DNA of 64,000 bases from Synechococcus sp. CBW1004. GTDB lineage: Bacteria; Cyanobacteriota; Cyanobacteriia; PCC-6307; Cyanobiaceae. A model generated the notes under the pieces. It was given only the letters and a program-made list of their open reading frames with translations, ran no database searches and had not been told where the DNA came from. This document shows positions 30,395-39,726 of this stretch, piece after piece (position 1 is the stretch's first letter; the number at the start of each line of letters is the position of its first letter). Position numbers and translations under genes: made by a program. The stretch covers positions 1,598,686 through 1,662,685 of the forward strand of contig NZ_CP060397.1 in assembly GCF_015840715.1 (NCBI RefSeq). Reading direction: 5' to 3'.

Positions 30395-31300
30395 GTGCCC
30401 CTCTGGTCCCTGCTGGCCCTGGGCGCCGCCGCCTGCACCACCGCCGCCGACCTGCAGTTGCGCTCCCTCCTGCGCCACGGTCTCACCGCCCGCCTGGCGA
30501 TGGGGGCCAGCTGCTGCATCACCACCCTGCTGGCCGTGCCGCTGATCCTGCTGCTGCGGCCCGCCATCCAGCCGGGCGCCCTGCTGACGGCCCTGGCAGC
30601 CACCGCCCTGATCAACGGGGTGGCCTTCTGGTCCTATGGCCGTGCCCTCGCCCGCGGCGAACTGAGTCTGGTGCTGCCGCTGATCAACCTCTCCCCCCTC
30701 GTGCTGCTGCTCAGCGGCTGGCTGGTGCTGGGTGAGCGCCCCAGCGGCCTGGTGGTGGCCGGGGTGGCGCTGCTGGTGGGAGGGGCGATTCTTCTGGGCC
30801 GCAGCGACGCCCTGAGCCGGGGCCTGCTGCGGGCCCCCGGAGCCCGGGCGATGCTGCTCACCGCCGTGCTCTGGGGCATCGGCGCCAGCATCGACAAGCT
30901 GGGCGTGCAGGCCGGCGGCAGCCTGCTGTGGGTGGCCGGCCTCAACCTGGTGGTGGGCACGCCGCTGCTGCTCGGCGCCCTGGCGGCCGGCGATCCCCAT
31001 CAGCTCATCGCCAGCCCCGAAGGGCCTGCCCGCGAACTGTTCGCCGGTCCCGAGGGGCGACGGCGCCTGCAGCAGCTGCTGGCGGTGGGCCTGCTGGCCC
31101 TGGTGGGCACCGCCCTGCAGATGGAGGCGCTGCGGCTCACCGCCGTGGTGCACGTGGTGGCGATCAAGCGGCTCAGCACCCTGTTCGGCAGCGTCATCGG
31201 CGTGCTCTGGCTCGGGGAGTACAGCGGCTCGCTGCGGCTGCCCGCGGCGGCGCTGATGTCGGGCGGGGCGGTGCTGGTGCTGCTGGCGGCGCGCTCCTGA
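30395..31300 (+). CDS. EamA/DMT-family membrane transporter
   Basis: Ten hydrophobic segments in two internally similar halves, the layout of the drug/metabolite transporter superfamily; 301 residues from GTG 30395 (MPLWSLLALGAAA). Segments such as INLSPLVLLLSGWLVLGERPS and KRLSTLFGSVIGVLWLGEYS are the usual helix 4-5 and 9-10 EamA motifs. The frame also opens at GTG 30329 with no better ribosome-binding site. Substrate unknown. Confidence 0.85.
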   Translation: MPLWSLLALGAAACTTAADLQLRSLLRHGLTARLAMGASCCITTLLAVPLILLLRPAIQPGALLTALAATALINGVAFWSYGRALARGELSLVLPLINLSPLVLLLSGWLVLGERPSGLVVAGVALLVGGAILLGRSDALSRGLLRAPGARAMLLTAVLWGIGASIDKLGVQAGGSLLWVAGLNLVVGTPLLLGALAAGDPHQLIASPEGPARELFAGPEGRRRLQQLLAVGLLALVGTALQMEALRLTAVVHVVAIKRLSTLFGSVIGVLWLGEYSGSLRLPAAALMSGGAVLVLLAARS

Positions 31301-31392
31301 GGCCCGGGCCGGCCACCGCCATCGGTCACGATGGGGTTTCCCTGACCACGATCCGGCCCTTGCCCGCCCCGTCCGACTCCGCCCCGTCCGAG

Positions 31393-32859
31393 ATGCCGAT
31401 CTCTGCCGCGGCCGGCTCTGACGCCTCCACCACGAACGGAACACCGGCGACGATCCCCGGGACCGACGTGCTGATCGTCGGCGGCGGCGTGTGCGGCACC
31501 GCCCTGCTGTTCGTACTGGCCCGCTACAGCGACCTCGGCCACCTCACCCTGGTGGAGCGCTACGACGCTCTGGCGCAGGTGAATTCCAAGGCCACCAACA
31601 ACAGCCAGACGATCCACTGCGGCGACATCGAGACCAACTACACGCTCGAGAAGGCGGTTTCGGTGAAGCGCACCGCCGACATGATCGGCCACTACGCCGA
31701 ACTGCTGGAGCCCGAGGAGGCCGGCCGCTGTGTGTTCCGCACCCCGAAGATGGTGCTGGCGGTGGGAGAGCAGGAGTGCAGCTTCCTGCGCCGGCGCTTC
31801 GAGGCCTTCTCGCCTCACTTCCCGGCGATGGAGTGGCTGGAGCGCGAGCAGATCGCCGAATGGGAGCCCGCCGTGGCCCTGGTGGACGGCCAGCCCCGGC
31901 CCGAGCCGATCGCCGCCATCGGCATCCGTCGCTCTCCCACCGCCGTCGACTACGAGGCCCTGGCCGAGTCGTTCGTGGGCCAGGCCCGCGCCAGCACCGA
32001 CACCCCCGGCCGTCAGCTGGACCTGCGCCTGGGCACCACCGTGCGGCGGATCACGCCCGAGGGGGAGGATCCGGCCCAGCCCTCCTCGTTTCTGGTGGAG
32101 CTGGAGGGGCCTGAGGGCCTGCAGCAGCTGAGGGCGCGCCACGTGGTGGTCAACGCCGGCGCCCACAGCCTGCTGATGGCCCAGCAGCTGGGCTTCGGCC
32201 TGCAGTACTCCTGCCTGCCGGTGGCAGGCAGCTTCTACTTCACGCCCGATCTGCTGCGCGGCAAGGTCTACACCGTGCAGAACGACAAGCTGCCCTTCGC
32301 CGCCATCCACGGCGATCCCGACGTGCGCGCCCCCGGCAAGACGCGCTTCGGCCCCACCGCCCTGCTGCTGCCGCTGCTGGAGCGCTACAGGCCCGCCTCG
32401 TTCTGGGAGTTCCTCAAAGTGCTGCGGCTCGACTGGTCGGTGCTGGCCGTGTTCTGGCAGCTGTTCGGCGTCGCCACGATCCGCAACTACATCCTGCGCA
32501 ACCTGCTGTTCGAGGTGCCCTGGCTCAGGCGCCGCCTGTTCCTCGCCGACGCCCGCAAGATCGTGCCCGGCATGCAGCTGTCGGATCTGCGCTTCGCCGA
32601 GGGCTACGGCGGTGTCCGCCCCCAGCTGATCGACAAGCAGAACCGCCGCTTGATGCTGGGCGAGGTGAGCATCCCGGCCCTGCCGGGGCTGGTGTTCAAC
32701 GTCACCCCCTCACCGGGGGGCACCTGTTGCCTGGGCAACGCCTGCCGCGACCTGGAGGGGATCGAGCGGCGCCTCGGCTGCCGCGTCGATCACGCGCGGC
32801 TGGAGCGGGATCTGCTGCGCCGCAGCGCGGCGCCCGTGCCGCTGGACGCCGCGGCCTGA
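31393..32859 (+). CDS. mqo: Malate:quinone oxidoreductase
   Basis: FAD-dependent, membrane-associated enzyme oxidising malate to oxaloacetate and reducing quinone. 488 residues from ATG 31393; the open frame upstream overlaps the transporter and is not protein-like. FAD dinucleotide fold VLIVGGGVCGTALLFVLARY at about residues 20-40, then NSKATNNSQTIHCGDIETNY, a signature of the Mqo family, HVVVNAGAHSLLMA, and a C-terminal VTPSPGGTCCLGNACRDL loop. Its quinone partner would be plastoquinone. Confidence 0.88.
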   Translation: MPISAAAGSDASTTNGTPATIPGTDVLIVGGGVCGTALLFVLARYSDLGHLTLVERYDALAQVNSKATNNSQTIHCGDIETNYTLEKAVSVKRTADMIGHYAELLEPEEAGRCVFRTPKMVLAVGEQECSFLRRRFEAFSPHFPAMEWLEREQIAEWEPAVALVDGQPRPEPIAAIGIRRSPTAVDYEALAESFVGQARASTDTPGRQLDLRLGTTVRRITPEGEDPAQPSSFLVELEGPEGLQQLRARHVVVNAGAHSLLMAQQLGFGLQYSCLPVAGSFYFTPDLLRGKVYTVQNDKLPFAAIHGDPDVRAPGKTRFGPTALLLPLLERYRPASFWEFLKVLRLDWSVLAVFWQLFGVATIRNYILRNLLFEVPWLRRRLFLADARKIVPGMQLSDLRFAEGYGGVRPQLIDKQNRRLMLGEVSIPALPGLVFNVTPSPGGTCCLGNACRDLEGIERRLGCRVDHARLERDLLRRSAAPVPLDAAA

Positions 32860-33019
32860 GCCGCGTTCCCGGCACCGGCCCCGGGTCCCCCTCCAGCCAA
32901 CCCATGCGTGCTGCCCAGCGGCAGCCTGACGGCCTCACGTCGCAGGCCGCCCGGCCGGCCTGGTCGCCGCGTAGCGTTGCAGCGCCCGGGTTCAGCACCG
33001 GGATCCCATCCCCACCACC

Positions 33020-33565
33020 ATGACCCTGGAACGGCTCGATCCGGCCGACCCCGTGGCCCTGGAGCGGTTCGAGCGGGCCTTCCACGCCGCCTTCTCCCGC
33101 GCCAAGGGCAATCGCCTGGCGCGGCGCCTCTGGCACTGGGATGACGCGGCCGGCCGCACCCGCCCCCACATTCCCTACGCCGACCAGCACGTCTATGTGC
33201 GCTGGCAGGACGACGGCGCTGTGGACACGGCCGGCGCGGTGAACTGGCGGCTGGCCGACTACCAGGCGGCCCGGCTCGGCTTCCCCCCACCGCCGCCGGA
33301 TCTGAGCGGCCACTGCGAGATCCTGGCCCTGTTCTCCCAGCGCGATGCCGATCTGGTGGGGCTGCGCACCTTTCTGGTCGAGGTGGCCGGCACCCTGCTG
33401 GCGCACGGATTCCAGAGCGCCGACGCCACCAGCACCGATCGGCTGCTGCCCGTCTACCAGCACATCGGCGGCCGGCCGCTGGAGCGGCGCAGCCTCGACG
33501 GCGAACACCGCACCCTGCTGCGCTTTCCGCTGCAGGAGGTGGCGCAGCTGCAGGCGCTCACCTGA
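33020..33565 (+). CDS. Conserved-looking soluble protein of unknown function
   Basis: 181 residues, ATG start, no signal peptide or membrane segment. Trp-, Arg- and His-rich N-terminal part (GNRLARRLWHWDDAAGRTRP, HVYVRWQDDGAVD) and a C-terminal part ending LLPVYQHIGGRPLERRSLDG that faintly recalls acyltransferase (GNAT-like) folds. No confident family. It precedes a CoaBC-like gene by 20 bases and probably shares its transcript. Confidence 0.65.
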   Translation: MTLERLDPADPVALERFERAFHAAFSRAKGNRLARRLWHWDDAAGRTRPHIPYADQHVYVRWQDDGAVDTAGAVNWRLADYQAARLGFPPPPPDLSGHCEILALFSQRDADLVGLRTFLVEVAGTLLAHGFQSADATSTDRLLPVYQHIGGRPLERRSLDGEHRTLLRFPLQEVAQLQALT

Positions 33566-33585
33566 ACCCTTCTGCGGAGCTCCCC

Positions 33586-34869
33586 GTGGCCACCGGATAC
33601 CACGACTGGGATGGCCAGCCCCCCCGCTCAGCGGCGCTGGGGGACCATGACGTGCCGGCGGAGTCGGCCCATCTGCAGGGCCGCCGCATCGCCCTTGTGG
33701 TGACCGGCGGCATCGCCGCGCTGCGCACACCGGATCTGGCCCGGGCCCTGCGCCGCCGCGGCGCCGAGGTGACCGCCTTCTGCACGGCTGACGCCCTGCC
33801 GTTCGTGGGACGCCAGGCCCTGGAATGGGCCACCTGCCGGCCGGTGATCACCTCGCTGGGCTGGCGTGCCGAGCACCTCAGCGACGGTGAGGCCTTCGAT
33901 GCCTGGCTGGTGGCCCCCGCCACGGCGAACACCCTGGCCAAGCTGGCCTGCGGCATCGCCGACACGCCCGTGAGCGCCGCCCTGGCCTCAGCCCTGGGGC
34001 GCATGGAGCGGGGGCAGACCCAGCTGCTGCTGGCGCCGACGATGCATGGGTCGCTGCACACGTCGATCCTCACCGGCCACGCGCAGCGCCTGGCGCAGCT
34101 GGGGGTGCATATGATCGCCCCGCGCGACGCCTACGGCAAGCACAACCTGCCCGATGCCGCCGTGCTGGTCGCCTGCGTCTGCCGGGCCCTGGCGACAGGT
34201 CCGCTGCGCGGCCGCCGCATCCTGGTGACCGGCGGCCCCACGCCCGTGCCGATCGATGGGGTGCGGCGGATCGTCAACCGCTTCAGCGGCCGGCTGGCGA
34301 CCGCGATCGCCACGGAGCTGCTGCTGCGGGGAGCCGATCCGGAGCTGCTGCTGGGGGAGGGCTCCAGCCCGCCTCCGGCCTGGCTGCCCCACGAGTGGGT
34401 GTCCACCTACGAGGCCTACCGCGATCGTGTGCTGGAGGCGGTGGGCGCAGATGAAGCCCCGACGGCGCCCAACCGGCCGCCGGCCGCCGCGATCCTCTCG
34501 GCTGCCGTCTCCGACTACCAGCCGCGTCAGGTGCATGCCGGCAAGCTGGCCAGCGGCCAGCCCCAGCTCCACCTCGAACTGGAGCCCACCGCCAAGGTGA
34601 TCGATCGGGTGCGCCAGGCCGCCCCCGATCTGCCGATGGTCACCTTCAAGGTGCTGCAGGGCGCCAGCGAGCAGGAGCTGCTCGCCGAGGCGCGCCGCCG
34701 CCTGGAGCGCTTCCAGCTGGTGGTGGCCAATCACGCCGAGGAGGTGCAAGGCAGCGAGCAGCGCGCCTGGCTGGTCAGCGCCGGCGGAACCAGCCGGCAT
34801 GAGGGCAAGGCCGCCATCGCCGCCGCCATCGCCGACTGGCTGGAAGGCCATCTCGCCGCCGAGACCTGA
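33586..34869 (+). CDS. coaBC: CoaBC-like flavoprotein, divergent decarboxylase half
   Basis: Bifunctional CoaBC makes 4'-phosphopantetheine by joining cysteine to phosphopantothenate and decarboxylating it. 427 residues from GTG 33586. The N-terminal flavoprotein half has VTGGIAALRTPDLARALRRR and APATANTLAKLACGIAD, but the usual PxMNxxM motif reads PTMHGSL and the active-site Cys flap (normally ACGDxGxGRM) is absent (DAYGKHNLPDA). The C-terminal ligase half starts ILVTGGPTPVPIDGVRRIVN and has ILSAAVSDYQPRQVHAGKLA and LEPTAKVIDRV. Either a divergent CoaBC or a paralogue. Confidence 0.72.
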   Translation: MATGYHDWDGQPPRSAALGDHDVPAESAHLQGRRIALVVTGGIAALRTPDLARALRRRGAEVTAFCTADALPFVGRQALEWATCRPVITSLGWRAEHLSDGEAFDAWLVAPATANTLAKLACGIADTPVSAALASALGRMERGQTQLLLAPTMHGSLHTSILTGHAQRLAQLGVHMIAPRDAYGKHNLPDAAVLVACVCRALATGPLRGRRILVTGGPTPVPIDGVRRIVNRFSGRLATAIATELLLRGADPELLLGEGSSPPPAWLPHEWVSTYEAYRDRVLEAVGADEAPTAPNRPPAAAILSAAVSDYQPRQVHAGKLASGQPQLHLELEPTAKVIDRVRQAAPDLPMVTFKVLQGASEQELLAEARRRLERFQLVVANHAEEVQGSEQRAWLVSAGGTSRHEGKAAIAAAIADWLEGHLAAET

Positions 34870-34947
34870 TCGGACGCATGGCCTCTTCGCCCAGGGGCAG
34901 AGGCACCGCCGGCAGTCGGGGCGGCGCTCAGTTGCGTCAGGCAGGCA

Positions 34948-35553
34948 TCAGGCCGGAGTCGCCGGACAGCGGTTGAGCCGCTCCAGTTCCTGCGGCTTCA
35001 CCTCGATGCTGGTGGGACCGGTGAACAGGCCGGGGTAGCGCTTCTGCAGGCGCTGGGCCTGACGGTCCAGCCGCTGCTGGGCCTGGGTGAGGCGCAGGCG
35101 CTGTTGGTCGATCTCGGCGCGGCGCTCGGCCCGGAGCTGTTTCCAGGCCGCCAGCTCCTGCTCGTAGCGCTGGCGGTCCAGCTGCTGATCCACCTTGCTG
35201 AAGCGCTGCTCGGCGGACTCATCCCAGATCGGTGGCGCCGGGAGGGGCGACAGGGGCACGGCGCGCTCCTCGGCCAGGACAGCCTCGGCACGGCGCAGTT
35301 CGGCCAGATCCTGCTGCAGCTCCTGCCGTCGTTTCCGGCACTGACGTGCCGCCAGCTCCTGCTGCCTGTTCTGCTCCCGCAGGGCCTCGGCCTGGGCGGC
35401 CGGGGAAGGCGTCCCGGGAGGTGGAGTGGTTCGGCAACCCAGGGCACAGCTGGCGAGGAGGCCGAGGCTGATCAGCAGCGACCAGCGAGGCGGGCGACTG
35501 CGCAGCGGGCGTGCGTCGAAGGCGGGGGCGGATGGGGGGAAGGGAAGCGGCAT
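34948..35553 (-). CDS. Coiled-coil lipoprotein of unknown function
   Basis: 201 residues from ATG 35553. Basic N terminus, hydrophobic signal (WSLLISLGLLASCALGC) with a lipobox-like ALGC, then about 130 residues rich in Gln, Arg, Glu and Leu with heptad character (REQNRQQELAARQCRKRRQE, QQRLRLTQAQQRLDRQAQRL), so probably a periplasmic coiled coil tethered by a lipid. Family unknown. It lies downstream of lgt, whose product would lipidate it. Confidence 0.7.
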   Translation of the reverse strand: MPLPFPPSAPAFDARPLRSRPPRWSLLISLGLLASCALGCRTTPPPGTPSPAAQAEALREQNRQQELAARQCRKRRQELQQDLAELRRAEAVLAEERAVPLSPLPAPPIWDESAEQRFSKVDQQLDRQRYEQELAAWKQLRAERRAEIDQQRLRLTQAQQRLDRQAQRLQKRYPGLFTGPTSIEVKPQELERLNRCPATPA

Positions 35554-35692
35554 CGGCGACGGCCTGGCGGCTGAACGGCCAGGGGAGCTCCATTCTCCCG
35601 ACCCAGGCGCCGGATGCGAGGGCCAGCGGAAGCGGAGTCCCTCACCACGCTGTGGCGGTCGATCACCTCGGGAGTGGCTCGACCGGCTGGCC

Positions 35693-36457
35693 TCAGTCGG
35701 CGCCGCCGCGGAACAGATGGTGGTGATCGGCGGAGTAGAGCCTGGAGCGGGCCTCTCCCGCAGACGCCAGGGCAGGGCTGACCACATAGAGCGTGGTGCG
35801 GATCAGCTGCCGCTCGCGGCTCACGGCCGCCATCTCGCGGAGGGGAACCACGGTCAGCCACTGGTCGGGCCAGCTGACGCGGTAACCGATGGCCACCGGC
35901 GTGTCGGCCGGATAGTGGCGCAGCAGCTCCGCCTGCACCTCCTCGACGTGACGAGCGCTGAGGTAGAGGCAGAGCGAGGCCCGCAGAGCGGCGAGGCGCT
36001 CCAGCGATTCGCGCTCCGGAACGCCGGTGCGGCCGCCGGCACGGCTGAGCACGATCGTCTGCACCACCCCGGGGATGGTGAGCTCGCGGCCGAGGGCGGC
36101 GGCAGTGGCCTGATAGGCGCTGATGCCCGGCACCACCTCCACCGCCAGGCCGGCGTCGGCGAGACGGCAGATCTGCTCCTGAAGGGCGCCGTAGAGGCAG
36201 GGATCACCGTCATGCAGGCGCACCACCCGGCGGCCGTCACGGGCGCGCTGCACCACCACCTCGAGCACCTCCTCGAGGGTGAGGGTGCTGGTGCGGATAC
36301 GCTCGCAGCCCTCCGGGGCCAGGGCCGCAATGGTAGGGCTGACCAGCGAATCGGTCCACACCAGGACCTCGGCGGCCTCGACCGCACGGGCGGCCCGGAG
36401 GGTCATCAGATCGGGGGCGCCGGGGCCGGCCCCGACGATCATCACAGGCGAGGGCAT
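35693..36457 (-). CDS. cobM: Precorrin-4 C11-methyltransferase
   Basis: SAM-dependent corrin-ring methyltransferase of cobalamin synthesis. 254 residues from ATG 36457; a GTG 21 bases upstream is possible. Tetrapyrrole-methylase motifs: VMIVGAGPGAPDLMTLRA at the N terminus, VVRLHDGDPCLYGALQEQ, EVVPGISAYQATAAALGREL and VAIGYRVSWPDQ. It follows lgt by 47 bases and probably belongs to the petC-petA-lgt-cobM run. No other cob genes are in the window. Confidence 0.92.
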   Translation of the reverse strand: MPSPVMIVGAGPGAPDLMTLRAARAVEAAEVLVWTDSLVSPTIAALAPEGCERIRTSTLTLEEVLEVVVQRARDGRRVVRLHDGDPCLYGALQEQICRLADAGLAVEVVPGISAYQATAAALGRELTIPGVVQTIVLSRAGGRTGVPERESLERLAALRASLCLYLSARHVEEVQAELLRHYPADTPVAIGYRVSWPDQWLTVVPLREMAAVSRERQLIRTTLYVVSPALASAGEARSRLYSADHHHLFRGGAD

Positions 36458-36504
36458 ACTCGGATCGGCGGTCACGGCATCGCGGCAGGGGACGGGAGAA
36501 TCGC

Positions 36505-37365
36505 TCAAGCCGGAACCCCGCTGGGGTCGGGGAGCGGACGGCGTCTGATCAGCAACCACCACAACCCGAGGCCTCCGAGGACGATCAGCAGCAGGCTCAT
36601 CAGCTGGGCCATCCGCAGGCCCCCGGCGCAGAACGGGGGCAGACCCACCAGGCAGAGCGGGTCGAGACGCAGGGCCTCGATCCAGACGCGGCCGCTGCTG
36701 TAGGCCATCAGGTAGACGCAGCTGAGCGCCCCATCGGGCAGCCGCAGGCGCCCCCGGGCAGCCTGGCGGATGAGCAGCAGCAGCAGCGCACAGACCCCAA
36801 GATTCCAGATGGATTCGTACAGAAAGGTGGGGTGGAAGGTGCTGCGATCCAGGAACTGCAGCGGCCGGCTGGCGGGCGGAATCGTCAGCCCCCAGGGCAG
36901 GTTTGTGGGCAGGCCGAAGGCCTCGGAGTTGAAGAAATTGCCCCAACGGCCGATGGCCTGGCCCAGCGCCACGGCGGGCACCAGCACATCAAGCAGCGGC
37001 CAGAAGCGCTGGCGGCGCCAGCGGCAGAACAGGATCGTCACCAGGGTGCCGCCGATCAGGGCGCCATGAATGGCGATGCCGCCCCTCCAGATGGCGATCA
37101 GATCGATCAGCCCAGCCCCGCGGAACTGATGGTTCCACTCCAGCACCACGTAATAGGCGCGGGCTCCGATCACGGCGCCGAGCACCATCAGCGGCAGCAG
37201 ATCGGCGATCAGCGCGGGATCGACGCCCCGCTGGCGCCCGAGGCGCATCGCCAGCAGCAGGCCGAGCAGCACCGCCGTGGCGATGAGCAGGCCGTACCAG
37301 CGCAGGGAAAAGGGGCCCAGCTGAACCAGCACAGGCCCCGGAGAGGTGAAGGTGGCCAGCAGCAT
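36505..37365 (-). CDS. lgt: Prolipoprotein diacylglyceryl transferase
   Basis: Inner-membrane enzyme adding diacylglycerol to the lipobox Cys of prolipoproteins. 286 residues with seven hydrophobic segments. Signature [13 protein letters not shown] near residue 140, HGALIGG upstream of it and [12 protein letters not shown] downstream. It lies 29 bases after petA, probably co-transcribed. Confidence 0.95.
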   Translation of the reverse strand: MLLATFTSPGPVLVQLGPFSLRWYGLLIATAVLLGLLLAMRLGRQRGVDPALIADLLPLMVLGAVIGARAYYVVLEWNHQFRGAGLIDLIAIWRGGIAIHGALIGGTLVTILFCRWRRQRFWPLLDVLVPAVALGQAIGRWGNFFNSEAFGLPTNLPWGLTIPPASRPLQFLDRSTFHPTFLYESIWNLGVCALLLLLIRQAARGRLRLPDGALSCVYLMAYSSGRVWIEALRLDPLCLVGLPPFCAGGLRMAQLMSLLLIVLGGLGLWWLLIRRRPLPDPSGVPA

Positions 37366-37394
37366 CGACTCGCCGCAGGACAGAGAAGAAGGAA

Positions 37395-38324
37395 TCAGAC
37401 GCCCTCCGCAGCCTGCACCTTCTCGATCTGACGCTTCTTGAGCACCAGCATGATCTGGGCGAGGGCCACGGCGGCGAAGAAGGCGAGCAGACCGTAGATG
37501 CGCACCGGGTTCTGAAGAACCACCTCGGCATCGAGCTGGCCGAAGCCGCCGACGTTGGGGTCGTTGGTCAGGGGTGCACCGGCGGCAACCTCATCACCCA
37601 CGGCAACCTCCAGGGTGGGGCCGGCCGGGATGGTTTCGCTGACGCTGCCATCGGCCGTCTGAATCTCGATCACGCTAGCGCCGTTGTCGCCGGCGTTGAT
37701 GGCCGTGATCGTGCCGGCGGCCGAAGCGGTGAAGACGGTGTTGTTGCTCTTCTCACCGGTGGGATACACCTGGCCGCGGCCACGGTTGCCACCGACGTGC
37801 AGCTGGTACTTGCCGAAGTGAATGGAGCTGTCCTCGGCCGGATCGGGCGAGAGGATCGGGAAGACGATCTTCTGGTGCTGATCACCGGGCAGAGGACCCA
37901 CCAGGAGAATGTTGGGGTTGTCCTCGTTCCAGGTGGTGACGTAGACGCCGGCGGTCTCCTCCTTGAGCTCATCGCTGAGGCGATCGGCCGGAGCGAGCTT
38001 GAAGCCGTCGGGCAGCATCACCACGGCACCGACGTTCAGACCGGTGGAGCTGCCGTCACCGGCCACCTGCTGCACGGCGGTGTCGTACGGGATCTCGACC
38101 TCGACCTTGAACACCTCATCCGGGAACACGGCCTGGGGGAGCTCCACGTGGGTCGGCTTCTTGGCCAGGTGGCAGTTGGCGCAGGCCAGCTTGCCGGTGG
38201 CTTCACGCGGATAGTCGTAGTTCTGCTGCGCCCAGAAGGGATAGGCCCAGCTGGGGGTGGCGCCCAGCAGCAGGACCGAGATCGAGAGCAGGCTGCCGAA
38301 GAGCAGGGAGAGGGTGCGGCGCAT
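37395..38324 (-). CDS. petA: Cytochrome f of the cytochrome b6f complex
   Basis: c-type cytochrome passing electrons from the Rieske centre to plastocyanin or cytochrome c6 in the thylakoid lumen. 309 residues. Signal peptide to about Ala27, mature Tyr28 giving the axial heme ligand, heme site CANCH at residues 48-52, lumenal beta domains, and a C-terminal transmembrane anchor ([20 protein letters not shown]) with a short KKRQIEKVQ stromal tail. Directly downstream of petC (49-base gap). Confidence 0.98.
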   Translation of the reverse strand: MRRTLSLLFGSLLSISVLLLGATPSWAYPFWAQQNYDYPREATGKLACANCHLAKKPTHVELPQAVFPDEVFKVEVEIPYDTAVQQVAGDGSSTGLNVGAVVMLPDGFKLAPADRLSDELKEETAGVYVTTWNEDNPNILLVGPLPGDQHQKIVFPILSPDPAEDSSIHFGKYQLHVGGNRGRGQVYPTGEKSNNTVFTASAAGTITAINAGDNGASVIEIQTADGSVSETIPAGPTLEVAVGDEVAAGAPLTNDPNVGGFGQLDAEVVLQNPVRIYGLLAFFAAVALAQIMLVLKKRQIEKVQAAEGV

Positions 38325-38373
38325 GGGGAAGGCGGCAGGCGTTGGCGGGAACTGGCGGATCAGACGGCAGGAC

Positions 38374-38922
38374 TCAGGCCCACCAGGGCTTGTCGCCGGT
38401 GCGGAAATCGGTTTCGGTCCACTGGCTCAGGAAGACGTTGTCGTTCTCGACCGAGACGTGGGCCAGGGCCAGGGAGAGAGGGGCGGGACCGCGGACCACC
38501 TTGCCCGTGGCGTCGTACTGGGAGCCGTGGCAGGGGCACATGAACTTGTTGGCGGCGGCATTCCAGGGCACCACGCAGCCCAGGTGGGTGCAGATGGCGT
38601 TGATGCCGTAGTTGCCGATGGCATCGGAGCCCTCGACGAGCAGGTAGGTGGGGTCGCCCTTGAGGCCCTGGACCAGGTTGCGATCGCCCTCCTTATGGGT
38701 GGCGAGCCAGCCGCTGGCGGTGACGGTGTTGCCCAGCTCATCCTTGGCGGTGGTGCCGCCACCGCCGCCGGCGGCACGCGGCGGGATGAAGTAATTGACC
38801 ACCGGATAGAGCGCCCCGAGGGCCACGCCGGTGACGGAACCGAAGGTCAGCAGGTTCATGAACTGCCGACGACCCATGCCGGGCACATCACCGCTCGAAG
38901 AGGCCGCAGGGAACTGGGTCAT
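38374..38922 (-). CDS. petC: Rieske iron-sulfur protein of cytochrome b6f
   Basis: [2Fe-2S] subunit oxidising plastoquinol. 182 residues from ATG 38922. N-terminal GRRQFMNLL twin-arginine motif and hydrophobic anchor ([20 protein letters not shown]), a Gly hinge (AAGGGGGTT), and cluster ligands in [10 protein letters not shown] and CPCHGSQYD. First gene of the petC-petA-lgt-cobM run. Tat-dependent insertion is known for this protein family, and tatC lies about 800 bases upstream. Confidence 0.98.
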   Translation of the reverse strand: MTQFPAASSSGDVPGMGRRQFMNLLTFGSVTGVALGALYPVVNYFIPPRAAGGGGGTTAKDELGNTVTASGWLATHKEGDRNLVQGLKGDPTYLLVEGSDAIGNYGINAICTHLGCVVPWNAAANKFMCPCHGSQYDATGKVVRGPAPLSLALAHVSVENDNVFLSQWTETDFRTGDKPWWA

Positions 38923-39050
38923 GGGCAGCGTTCCGGCATGTCCGGCGCAACGTGGCGCCCACATTAAATCCCGCCGTTCCCGGCCCGTGCCCAGGCCACG
39001 CCGGCCCGCCCGCCGCTGCAACATGCTGTTGTGCTGCGATTCCGCCCGGC

Positions 39051-39407
39051 GTGCTCCGCTTCGATTCCCCCGCGAACGAAGAGCCAGCCCCGCCGCTGCA
39101 GGCGGACGAGGTGCTGGCGCTGCTGCGTGCCCGCTGGCAGGCCTCCCACGGTCTGCAGCTGGTCCAGCGCAACGGCCGCCTCTATTTCCAGGTGATCTGG
39201 AACCACCTGGAGCAGCAGTCCTTTCCGCTGAGCGAGGCCGACTACCGCGAGGCGCTGGAGGAGATCGTCGCCAGCCTCAACGGCCTCGGCGTCGCCGATC
39301 AGGTGCGCAGCTGGCTGCAGACCACCCGGGACAGACCGCGGCTGGGCCGGGCCCTGTCGCTGCCCCTGGAGCTGCCGGCGGGCCGGGCCAGCGAATTTCT
39401 GCTCTGA
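39051..39407 (+). CDS. DUF3067 family protein
   Basis: 118 residues from GTG 39051 ([11 protein letters not shown]). The sequence [39 protein letters not shown] and [20 protein letters not shown] matches the DUF3067 family of cyanobacteria and plastids, whose function is not known; it is commonly found near petC/petA. The frame is open from 38952, but the first 33 codons are Pro/Ala/Cys-rich and overlap the divergent promoter. Confidence 0.78.
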   Translation: MLRFDSPANEEPAPPLQADEVLALLRARWQASHGLQLVQRNGRLYFQVIWNHLEQQSFPLSEADYREALEEIVASLNGLGVADQVRSWLQTTRDRPRLGRALSLPLELPAGRASEFLL

Positions 39408-39471
39408 GGGTCACGGGAACAGCGGGGATCCGATGACACGACACAGTCGGCTGCCTGCGGAGCGGCGGCCG

Positions 39472-39696
39472 TCAGCCCGCCAGCAGTTCGGCCAGGCGCC
39501 GCTCCACGTCCACGCGCTGCTCTGGATCGCCCACAAGGCGCAGCGCCCCGGTCTCCGGCCACCAGTTGAGCTTGAGGTTGCTGACGCCATCATCGAAGAC
39601 GCACAGCTCGAACGCCCCCTTGTGCTCCCAGTGGCATGGCAGGCCCAGCTGCTGCACCAGAGCTGAGAGCTCCTCGAGGGAACCACTGAAGGTCAT
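39472..39696 (-). CDS. Small soluble protein downstream of tatC, unknown
   Basis: 74 residues from ATG 39696 (MTFSGSLEELSALVQQLGLP). Compact alpha/beta character: CHWEHKGAFELCVFDDGVSN, KLNWWPETGALRLVGD, and a final helix. An ATG 21 bases upstream is also in frame. It lies 30 bases after the tatC stop on the same strand, suggesting co-transcription. Family not recognised. Confidence 0.68.
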   Translation of the reverse strand: MTFSGSLEELSALVQQLGLPCHWEHKGAFELCVFDDGVSNLKLNWWPETGALRLVGDPEQRVDVERRLAELLAG

Positions 39697-39726
39697 CCTG
39701 GCACCGGCCGCTTGCACGGACGCTAG

